Assembly (NCBI GenBank): GCA_973895155.1
Contig: OZ316895.1
Coordinates: 23,622,001-23,686,000 of the forward strand
DNA: 64,000 nt
Reading direction: 5' to 3'
DNA from: Marsupella aquatica
Taxonomy: Eukaryota; Marchantiophyta
The notes under the pieces were generated by a model. It worked only from the letters and a program-made list of their open reading frames with translations. It was not told the DNA's origin and did no database searches. The position numbers and the translations under genes were made by a program. Below, one piece after another: positions 45,251-55,646 of this stretch. Numbering within the stretch: position 1 is the first letter of the stretch; each line of letters opens with the position of its first letter.

Positions 45251-46335
45251 TCTTGAGTTCCAACTCTTTACTGTCAGAGCACATTCGCACGGGTGATCGA
45301 CTAAATGGCGGCTTAGAGGTAGTCAGTAATGCCCAACTTTGACGTCGAATGTATGGGTCGATGACATCTAGCTAGTCTATGCTAAGACCATCTCCAAAGG
45401 TTACTAGTTTTGTTGTCTAAGGAGTAACTACCAGGTCTGACATAACTTTCGGCATTTTAGTTACTGGGTTCAATCGACACCCAGTTAGAATAAGGCCATC
45501 TAGTACGGGTTGGAGATCCTCTAAGAAAGGCCTGGTCAGTCTTAATACGGGGTTTGATGGCTCGTCCCTCAAATCTCCAAGAGAATTGGAGATATGTACA
45601 GTAGTCCTTTCATCACTCGCCGGCATTCTCAGTTTTAGAGTGGAGAGTTGATGGCCAACCCTGCCATTCACTCTGAGTAAAGGAGCCCTGAAATCGGCAC
45701 GGTTGAGGGGTGAGGGAAGAGGGCCCTAGCTAATCCGTGTTGATCCCAAGTTTGAGGGCAAGCAGTCTACAGTCCGCTGAAGATTATTATTGAGTCTTAA
45801 ATAGGACATACAATTTCTATTAGTGAGTGCGGTGGGAAGGGAAGTCCTAGCAACTACAGTACCTGAACTTTTGAATTGAAAAGAAGACTGTTAGTACAGA
45901 GATTATAACTGATCTATATACTGTAGCTTACTTCCAACTTCTTGAGGTATTTGGTGTTTTAATCTAGCTGTGTTCCGAATTGAGACTGACCAAGTTTCCA
46001 ATTCAATTTTTATATTTCGTAATTGTACACTGGCTTTCAACATTGACTGAGCCATATAGCAGTAGGCAGTGATAGAAGAATTGCGATTTCAGATTTTTTG
46101 TATGCAGAGAGATTATAACTGATCTATCAACTGTAGCTAAGTTGCAGCTTTTGAAGTATTTGGTATTTGAATCTACTGTAACTGTGTTCCGCACAGGGAC
46201 CGGCTAAGTTTGCAATTCAACGTATTTTGCTCAAAGATGTACAAAGCCTTTCAACATTGAATTGAGCTCGCAGTACGTCGTGATAGAATTTTAGAACTGC
46301 GATTTCAGATGTTTGTAGTCTACATACTTACAGCC

Positions 46336-46385
<50 letters not shown>

Positions 46386-48840
46386 AGAGCGTCCCCGTGC
46401 CTCATCGTGATTTTTTGGAAGAACAAGACCCCCTCATCCAGCCCAGGCATGGGAGAATACCTAAGTAAAGCAAACTAGAAAAACATCAACACTCAGTTTC
46501 TCCACAAACAATGAGAAGGGGGAGTGGAGTGGAGTGGATGCTTCACCGTCGTCATTGTCAAAGTTAGATAAATATGAGTTTTTTCTGAGGTATATGCTTA
46601 GTAGACCTCCTTCTGGAAAAAGTTTGGCTGCTTAATCAACCCCCTCGATACTTTTCCTTAATCTGGACCGTTGATGGACCTTTCGATCTCAGATCTGGGC
46701 CGTTCATAGACCTCAGGGGGTCGATCAAGTAACAAGTTTCATTTTGGGGGTCGATCAAGAAAATATCTCATTTTTTCTAAACCTTTTCAAATGGTCACTT
46801 TTGGCACTCTAACGCAGAACCATGGTGCAGTATGCTGTGGAAGACAAAGTATGTCCACATCCTCATGTATATGGATTGTGATTTGCGACTCCCTACCTCC
46901 AATCTGTATGGTAATAGGTCGATGCAATAGTTTTCATGTACCATGAACGTCATTACACAATTCATCATGTGTTATTTATTATTGAGTCTTAAAGATATCT
47001 TAAAATCTTTTTCTTCCAAAACATCATGATGCGGGTGCCATCTATCACCTACAAACAAGAATTAATAGATTTTTTATAATTGCATTTCAAAGAAAATCAG
47101 TAATTTAGATGGAAGAACATTCAACAGGGGCCATTAAATTCAAATTTAAGAATGATAGGGTATGCTTATGAGGCAATTCTTCCATCATGGAAGTAGTAGT
47201 CTAGAAGAATTAGGACATGTTTTCCCTCTCTATCAGACATGCCATGTGTCATCGTAGTTTGGGCCGCAGGAAATTGGACCGGAGGAAACATAAAGGGGGT
47301 AGGAGGAGGCGGTAAGGTGTTGTTTTTGTGGAGGCTCACTTTGACTAATAAGTACACTCAAAATAACTCTCATAGTAAGTTGGGTTTTGTAAATACCATT
47401 GGATCCTGTTTCATTTGTGATTTTTATTGTTTGGTAGGTACTACCCTAATTAATGCACCATTGGATTTGAGACCCTAATTAATCTCCCGGATTAAACTCT
47501 TTGGTCACTGCTCAAAGTTTGCTGTCAGGGCTCTGTCACACCTTGGAGCTCTTTGGTCACAACTCTATCTCCAAAAGACCAATGAGCCACTATTTTCTTC
47601 TTGTCCTCTCCAAAATGCTACAAAACTGAAACCACAGACTACATTTGTACAGTTGGATCCATTTCAAATGGTCCTACATGGCCTTCACATATGTAGTTGT
47701 GGTTCCATATAATGTAGGATAAGCAACAGGTTAGGTTGAAAGTGCCCTCAACTTTTGTCTTTAAGTGAAGAGCAACAGTTTCTCCTCGATGGAGGGCCCC
47801 AATCACATCTTGGCCAGAGACCAGAAAAAAGTTGCAAGTAGAAGCTAGAGTTGGGGTCTAGGCTTCTAGAGTGAAGCCTCTACACCATGACTATAGGGCC
47901 CCACCATATGTATGTGAATAGGAAGAACCATGGGATGTCATGTATGTAAAAAGATAATCATGCATATTAATATTCAAAAAATGGGCATTCAGGCTCCTGT
48001 CTTGTAAAGCCAGCCTAATAGGTACTCTCTCTTTTCTAAGAATGGGAACTATGCTTTAGGGTCAGAGAAATCATGATGCAATCTCAGCAGGATTCATTGG
48101 ACTCTTTGAGGAAAGCATAAGGTAAGGGCGGAGTTTTGAATGGAATGAAAGGAGCCAATAAAGAATTGATGGAAAGAACAATGAAAGGAAAGATGAATGT
48201 CACTCACTCAGTCTCTTCGAAACATGCTACTGTGTATGTATGAATTCGTCTTTGAATTTTCATTTGGACACCTTAAGGAGGTTGACAATTACAACTTTAG
48301 CAGTTCAATAGAGCTCTTACTAACATTATGTGTGATCAATCTATTCGCCAGGGTTGACATCTTCCTAGTAGTGCAATGTCATCCAAGTTCTGGTCAGAGC
48401 ATGATCATTCTTCAAACTTTTCCAAAGATGTTGGAAGCTGTTCATGGCAACAAAACTTGAGGCGATCATAAACAAGGAGTTTCTTTTCCCTCCATCATCA
48501 TGGTGCTCTTCACCTGAATGCTTGATCTCTCCCCTTTGAACTTCCACTCACTGAGGATTTAAATGTTTCTATATTGGAGTGCGAATTTGCTCAGGGCCAG
48601 TTAACTACAACTGCACCTATAAAGAGCCATGGAGCTTCTGATGGCTAAATTTTGATTCTAGATCTTACTATGGTTAAGTTGGTGGACTTTCATTGTTTAA
48701 CGAAAAGAGTTGCATTCTACCCTAGTAATGAAAATAAAAAGTCTGCCATCCTATATAATGAAGTAACTTTACACAAAAGTATGGCAATGTAACCAATCTC
48801 AACTGTGAAGGATGTTCCATCAATTAAGGCCAGCCTCCAA
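45251..48840. other. Non-coding duplicated flank
   Basis: 45251-46310 is a diverged copy of the receptor kinase 3' flank. 46338-46383 is a TA microsatellite. 46600-46760 contains GGGGGTCGATCAAG twice and an inverted ATCAACCCCCTCGA. From 46885 the sequence resumes collinearity with copy A (32015 onward). No gene is supported. Confidence 0.5.
46338..46383. repeat. (TA)23 microsatellite
   Basis: An uninterrupted 46-base TA run. The corresponding places in the other copies (near 30893 and 43407) have only TATATG-length sequence, so the expansion is specific to this third copy. Confidence 0.97.
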
Positions 48841-51345
48841 ACTTGTGTAAAGATGATGGGTGTTGTTTGTGGTGAGGCGTCAATCACCAAAATGGGGTAC
48901 ATTTTCCCTCAATTATGGTGATCTTCACCTGTCAGGCAATCTACTGTCTCAGGGATCATATTGATCTCCAACTTGCTGTAAAGCTTGTTGCACGATTACT
49001 GTTCAAGCTCAGTCACCATCATGATCCTGTTGCTTGAAGTGGTCTCTTGAGCTCTAACTTTAACGGATTTGAATCGCTGGTGATCTCTTCCACTCAGAAA
49101 ACAATATAGCCGCGGTGTTAACGGTAGGCTGGAATGGTGAATCACAAATTCTCCGCCTCTGATATTCCCACAAATTGGAGATGAAGGAATGGAGGAATGC
49201 CTTTGAATATGGTGCCCTTCATATCTTGCTCGATCTTCAAAGAATTAAGCATCAAGTGAGGATCATATTCAAGGAATGGAGGAATGCCTCACTATCAATC
49301 CATAGAATGATCTACTTTGTAAAGATGATGGGTGTTGTTCTTGGTGAGGCATGAATCACCAAAATGGGGTACCCATTCCCTCAGTCATGGCGATCTTCAC
49401 CTGTCAGTATGACAATCGACTGTCCCGGGGAACACATTGATCTCCATCTTGCTGTAAGAATTGTTGCATGATTTCCGTCCAAGCTCATCTATCACATTCT
49501 TTTGCTTGAAGTGGTCTCGTCATCTCTAAATTCGAAAGACTTGCTTCGCTGCAAGACAGTCATCTCGTCCGCTCAGAAAACTATATCCGTGGTGTTAACA
49601 GATAGCTGGAATGGTCAATCTCCGGCTCTGATATTCTCCCAAATTCTATGTCGATCCATAGAAGGATCATTTCTGTAACGTATGGTACTGGGTGTTGTCG
49701 GTGTGAGTCCTGATCATCAAAATGGGGTACCTATTCCTTCAGTGACGGCGATCTTCACATGTCAGTGTAGCTGAGGATCACATTTCCTTCCATTGATCTC
49801 CAATTCAGTTGCTGTTAGGATTGTTACACATTTTGGATCTAACGACATTTTCTTCATACTGTCACTTGAAGTGGGCTCTTTCGCCATGGATCGGAAGTAA
49901 TTCGCTGCAAGCGATCTCTTGCGGTTAGAAACTATTTCTGTAATTTAACGGCTGCCTGGATGGTCAGTCTGAAAGTTTCCGCAGCTGTTATATTTTCACA
50001 AAGTGGAGGTAAGGAATGGAGGAATGCCGTAGTATGATCTACTTTGTAAAGATGATGGGTGTTGTTGGCGGTGAGGCCTGAATCATGAAAATGGGGGTAT
50101 CTATTCTTTCATTGTTGGCCATCTTCACTTGTCATTGTGAAATTCTAGTGTCCCAGTGAGGGGGATCACTTTTCCCTAACCTCAAACTTGCTGTTAGAAT
50201 TGTTGCACAATTTCGATCAAAAAGTTGTGAATGACCAAAACATGACAGAGTTTCGTGGGATCACATTTTCCTCTATATTGCATCGAAGATAGTTCATTAA
50301 TTTTGAGCGTCGCATGAAGATCATGGGTGTTCTTGACAGCAAGGCCAGAAGCACCAAAATATACTATAGTTCCAGACCTTGGATGATGTCGATTCTGACT
50401 GTTCCATCAACCATTGGCCAAAGATCACAGTATCTGATATTGTGATTAAAGCATATTTACTATGTCACACCAAGATCACCCTCTGCAGGAAAAAATCAGT
50501 GATTGTGCCCCTTCACATCTTCTTTGATCTTCCACTCTCATCTTACACTGAGTGAGGATCATATGCAAGGAATGGATCAATGTCAATCCCTATAATCATT
50601 ATCTATTTTGTAAAGATGATGGGTGTTGTTGCCGACGTGGCCTGAGTCATCAGAATGGGGGATCCATTCCTTTCAGTCATGGCGATCTTCACTTCTCAAT
50701 GTGAAACTCCAGTGTCTCAAGGATCACATCTCTCCCCATTGACCTCCAACTTGCTGTCAGATTAATTTGTCAGTTGCACAATTTCAATCCAGATTCAATT
50801 TTTGCGTACAATGGCTTGGAGTGGTCTCTTACGTTAAGGATTTGAAAGAGCTTCACTTGAAGTGGTCTCTTAAGCTCTGAAAACAAATTTTGTTTGTCTT
50901 TCTAACAACAGTCTGGAATGGTCAATCTAGATTTTCCCGCCTCTGCTCAGTTTAAAATTCTTGTAGATGAAGGAATTATGGCGGAAATCAATGTCTCAAT
51001 GATGATCCATAGAATGATCTAATTAGCTACTTGGTAAAGATGCTGGGTATTGTTGACCAATTGTGCTGCATTTAACATTGTTGAGTGAGGATCATCCCCA
51101 ATTTCCAGAGCTCGTCTTACGTGTTTGTTTCCTTCAATCTACTATTCTGGACAGCAAGATATTGATATCATGTTCAGCGCTGAAGTCCCAATAATGTTTG
51201 CTATTGTCACCTACATAGTGATGTCAACTCTGGAGAAAATGCTTCGAGTCATAAGACAAGCTCTTCAGATCGATCTTATACTAAATGAAACACCGGCGCT
51301 CGAGATGGTAGAAACTTTGGGAGTCCTGTCAGTCCCAATGTGGCC
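48841..51345. repeat. Array of about 0.42-0.73-kb diverged tandem units, copy B
   Basis: The AAAGATGATGGGTGTTGTT-like motif recurs at 48849, 49321, 50048, 50612 and 51036, with a diverged version near 49685. It corresponds to the array at 33960-36300 but with a different number and arrangement of units, so the two copies have changed by unit gain or loss since duplication. Confidence 0.8.
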
Positions 51346-51832
51346 GTTCGTGCAATGATGACAATGTCGAGCGGTGAGCCCAATCGATGTGGCCAAGCGA
51401 CGTGCGTCATTTGGTATATGTAGGTCGGAGGGTCACTTCAATCCGTGGAGAAATTTTGGGGCATGACTGTTGGACGATCCTGTCTGTTGAACGATGTTTG
51501 CAATGTGACTGTTTGTGCAGTCATGACGATCTCTAGCGGTGCGCTCAATCGATGTGCCCAAGCAACATGCTTCATCTAGTATCACTTCAACCCGTGGAAA
51601 GATTTTTTGGGCATGACTACTGAGCAGTCGTATCTGTCCGAGTCATGTTCTTCAATGAAGCTGACTTCATCCATGAGGGTTGGCATTTTGTTTAATCGAT
51701 CCTACTTGTTCTTCTACCTACCGTCAGAGGTTAGTACACTCTACCGTGTCTAAGTGCACCGTGTATAACTGCATTCCATGGGTAACTGCAGGGTGGTTGT
51801 GTCGTCCCTCAATATTATAGCAAACAGCTTTT

Positions 51833-52040
51833 TACTAAACTACCCCCCAAACTGGTAGTTATTGGGATACTGCCCCCAAAACTAAAACATTTAGTATGCT
51901 GCCCCCCCAAATCGCATCCCATCACTTTTAACATGAGTACTTGACCACTGCTGTGTTCCAATTGGCCAAAAAGTAACCATAGTCAATGACCTAAGGTCAA
52001 CCTTACCACAGTATCGTCTTCACCCGAGCCCAAGGCGCAA
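51833..52040. mobile_element. Partial inverted-repeat element (family 3 left end)
   Basis: It begins CTTTTTACTAAACTACCCCCCAA-like, resembling the left end of the complete family 3 element at 52508. It has three CCCCCAAA-type blocks, then ends near 52040, where a copy of the 51346 segment begins. It interrupts a family 2 MITE copy that starts at 51735. Confidence 0.5.
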
Positions 52041-52507
52041 CCGTGTTCGTGCAATGATGACAATGTGGAGCGGTGAGCCCAATCGATGTGGCCAAGCGAC
52101 GTGCGTCATTTGGTATCTGTAGGTCGGAGGGTCACTTCAATCCGTGGAGAAATTTGTGGGCATGACTGCTGGACGATCTTGTCTGCCGGGCGATGTTCAC
52201 AATGTGACTGTTTGTGCAGTCATGACGATCTGTAGCGGTGCGCCCAATCGATGTACCCAAGCGACGTGCTTCATCTCATATCTCCACTTTGGACAGTCAC
52301 TTCAATCCATGGAAGGGTTTTGGGGCATGACTGCTGAATAATCGTCTGTGTCCGAGCCATGTTCTTCAATGAAGCTGATTTCATCCATAAGGGTTTATAT
52401 TTTGTTCTTTTTGTGTTTTTAATAGGGGAAATCTGTCAAACCAGTAATATGCAAAAACAACATTTGAACCTAATACCTATTAATTTTATGGGCTAAGCTT
52501 GTTCTAC

Positions 52508-53091
52508 ACTTTTTTACTAAACCTATGCCCCAAACTGACCATAGTTATTAGTCTGACCCCAAACTATTTTAACTCCTAAGTGGAACCTCTTTTTGTATAT
52601 GGGTTTATTTTAACACTTGTACTTAACCCGAGTGATTAATTCCCTATTGCTCACATGACACATGGCAAGGCACTATTGGTCGCATCAAACCCTGGCCTGT
52701 TCTTCCCTAACCCGGGCCAACTCCTTCTTGTCAGGACAATTGCAATAAAGCAGCCCCGAGCCCGGCTTCCTCCTTGTCCCAATGCACCTGCAAAGGCAGG
52801 CCTAATTTTGTCCCTTCCTTCCCTTCGGAACCCCCTTCCTTCCCAACGTCCAGTTTTTAAAAATGCTAGCAGGCCGGCTTGATCCTGCAAAGGCATGATT
52901 GACTGACAACATGGCCGTCCCTTCCTGACTTCCCTTTGTGTCCAAGTTAGGGTAGAACAAGCCGGGGTTTGATGCGGCCATACCCTTCGGGCTGGTTAAG
53001 TACAAGAGTTAAAAGTAAACCCATATATGAAAGTTTGGGTGACAGGTTGGTAATTATGGTCAGTTTGGTGGATAAGTTAGTAAAAAAATAG
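52508..53091. mobile_element. Long-TIR element, family 3
   Basis: The left arm (about 52508-52632) and right arm (about 52985-53091) are inverted copies. TTTTTTACTAA, CCAAACTGACCATA, TATGGGTTTA and TTGTACTTAACC occur on the left, and their complements in reverse order on the right. The roughly 350-bp centre is non-coding. Arms of more than 100 bp suggest a foldback-type or large-TIR non-autonomous element. No clear target duplication is seen. Confidence 0.7.
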
Positions 53092-53114
53092 TTTTTGTTC
53101 AGTCTAAAGTCAGC

Positions 53115-53560
53115 TCTCTGTAAGTGAACACTCCATAAGTGCAAGGTTAGCTAACTGCAAGGCATCCTATAGTTCCCTTTTTCTACCAGGACTTTACACT
53201 TTCTGCACCTTTTGGAAGTGCAAAAAGGTCTAAACTATATTTGCTAAATAACAACTGTATCAGCGAAACCCCTCTATACTTGTCCAATTATCGGTAAGGA
53301 CACAATTTCATAAAATTGCACTTCCTGATACATCCACGCCCATTTCAGTAGAGTAGAAATGCACTTATGGACTATGACAAAGAGGCAGATACAACTTGGG
53401 TTTGAAATGGTGAGTCGCAAGACTGCTCACCGAAGAAGAGATGCACTCTTATGAATAAGTGCAGAGTTCTACAGGTTTGCACTTATTGCGCAGTGCAACC
53501 CCTGTTTAGTGCTCACTGGGCACTTCGTCCCGGGAGTGTGCAAGTGGACAGAGTTAATTG
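53115..53560. mobile_element. Decayed family 2 (GTGCA-rich) element
   Basis: This has many AAGTGCA/TGCACTT motifs, as in the two complete family 2 elements, and a similar right-hand TCCCGGGAG stretch (53529-53537; compare 37099-37107). The terminal inverted repeats are barely recognisable, so the limits are approximate. Confidence 0.45.
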
Positions 53561-54541
53561 TATGTACAGTCGGGGGTGAGGTAACTGTGTCTATAGGTCA
53601 AATGTGTGTCTGTAAATAATTCTCAAGCTAGGAAGCCTCTGCCTAGCAACCAGCTCAACCAATGGACTGCAGCTTGCAAAACTTAAATCATTGAACAGTT
53701 GTTGTTCTTATAATCATGGGAATCAGATAAATGTTTGAGAAAATAACTAAGTGTACATTTCTGTGACTAAATTTTCCACAAACTTGCATGGACATTGGGA
53801 TTACTTCCCAGATCTTGCAGTACTCCTGAAATGTAGGAAGAATCCCAACAGTCCCAAGAGTTGAGAACTTAACTTTATAATAATAAGGATAATAAGCTGT
53901 TGGCTATCCATGTTGCCAACAAAAAAAATAGCCGAGTGAAGAGTCACAATTGTTCACTTCTTGACTCTTCAATTGTCATTGAAAGAGTAGATCTTCCTTG
54001 ATTTTAGGATGACATTCATATCTGGCAATGAGCCCCATTGCAGAGATGAATTTTGGCAAAGTTATTTAATACTTTATTCTTTTTCTTAACACATTTATTT
54101 GTATCTGAGATCTTCCTAGATTTAAGAAGGTTTGTCAGATCTGGTGATTAACCTTCTGAGGTAAGTCTTTTGACAAATTTAGCCAACTTTCACACCAAGT
54201 GACAACTTTGATATTTTGTGCAATGACAACATTTCCCACAAAGAAACAACACCTGTTACAATGAGACACTTTCTGTGACAATAATATTTTTGCTAAAATA
54301 ACACTTCTGCAAGTACAACAATGAATTGGGGTCACAATCCATAGCACATGTGGCAAACCTTCCATCAAAATTAACCCATAAGGGCCTCTTTCACCTGGTT
54401 TGGCAAGTCCATTTCTAAGTATATTTTCTATACAGTAATGAATTATTGTGTCCAGGATTCTATTCAAGTTGTGCTAAACAACCCTTAGAGACAAACATGA
54501 GACCACCATTTCTCCAAATCTGGTCCTCAACTTTTTTGGGC
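53561..54541. other. Non-coding stretch
   Basis: This is AT-rich sequence. The longest frame (54135-54467, minus) encodes no recognised domain. I see nothing else. Confidence 0.45.
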
Positions 54542-55062
54542 TACAGTATACCTTGCATAAGTACACCAAGTATAAGTGCATTCCATGGTCAACTGCAGGC
54601 TGGTTGCGTACCCCCCCCCAAAACTACTACAACGCTTTCCTATGGCAAATAAAAAATGCACCACATAAAAGTGGGGGTCAACCCTCACTAAATGACAAAT
54701 ATATAAGTGCATCTCTGTCTATAAGTGTACAAATGCATTTATCAGTTACTGCAATGCATCCACCAAAAACATTTATCGATAAGTGCAACAGACAATTATA
54801 TATTAGAGTTCATACACTTATCCAGTCGAATCGTGCAGTATGTAGGATCAGGATATGAGAAGTCTAAGTGTGGGATCTAACAACACATATGAGAGGGTGC
54901 ATAAGGAACTCCCCATGCACTTATTAGGTAGAGTAACAATGCCCATATGGATAAGTGCATAGAACATATTGTGTGCACATAACATAGTGCATACCATGGA
55001 TAACTGAAAGCTCGAGTCTTCCCAAGATCCTGCACTTACACACGGTGCACTTATACTATGTA
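54542..55062. mobile_element. MITE-like TIR element, family 2 (GTGCA-rich), member 2
   Basis: This 521-bp element starts TACAGTATA. On the right it ends with the complement of TACATAGTATAAGTGCA. The inner parts of the two ends (a TAAGT-CACC-GT-TAAGTGCA pattern) match at about 19 of 23 positions in inverted orientation. The interior aligns with member 1 at 36610, sharing ATTCCATGG, ACTGCAGG and GACAAATA-ATAAG, and is dense in AAGTGCA motifs. TA at both ends may be the target duplication. Confidence 0.7.
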
Positions 55063-55311
55063 GATTCCTGGAAGATTCTTTCTCTCAAGTTCAAAACACT
55101 CTGTATCATTTCTGATTTATGGCGCGAAATGCAGGTATTACAGATATGTCCTGTCCGTTACGCGCTACAGTGTAAAGTGAGTGTAAACGCAAATCGAATT
55201 CAGAGCTCGCACAAGTCCTGAGAACGAGGCGATGAGCTTCTCACAATGTCTCGTAAGCCCGATGCCATCATCGTATTCCGTGATGTGAGCTCCGCCTTCA
55301 TCCCTTCGCCC

Positions 55312-55646
55312 TGAAATCAGCTCCGCCCATCGTGCGTGAATCGATGCAAATTTCAATTCTCAGTTAGATTGTGAGAGCGCAGAGAGAGAGAGAGAGTTGG
55401 AAAGGGCGGAGAAGACCTATCTCACGTGTCTCCTGTCAGGTGGGTCCAATGAGCATGAGCATGAGCAGCATCCCTCCGCTTGAATCAGCTTCGCCCATCG
55501 TGCTGAATCGATGCAAATTTCAATTCGCAGCTAGATTCTGAGATTGACAGAGAGAGAGATAGAGTTGGAAAGGGCGGAGAAGACCTATCTCACGAGTCCT
55601 CTGTCAGTTGGGTCCAATGAGCATGAGCAGTAGCAGCAAGGCTGGT
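55312..55646 (+). repeat. Tandem duplication of the AUG7 5' UTR and start codon (168 bp)
   Basis: A block from the CCGCCCATCGTG region through an AG-dinucleotide run, GTTGGAAAGGGCGGAGAAGA and GGTCCAATGAGCATGAGC occurs twice. Equivalent points are 55344/55511 and the ATGs 55449/55617, an offset of about 168 bp. The upstream ATG (55449) opens a short frame that ends before the real start, so a transcript covering both would carry an upstream open reading frame. Confidence 0.85.

Larger units (their letters stand above)
41931..51832. repeat. Segmental duplication, copy B
   Basis: This is collinear with 29412-36692. Relative to copy A it has about 420 bp extra at 43933-44354, about 2 kb extra at 44880-46885 (holding another kinase fragment and its 3' flank), and about 0.7 kb of array sequence at 49300-50035. 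The right end is cut at about 51832 by an inverted-repeat element, inside the family 2 MITE. Confidence 0.92.

Noticed and set aside
46320-46400. CRISPR or replication-origin-like AT array
   Set aside because: It is a plain TA microsatellite in a plant nuclear genome.
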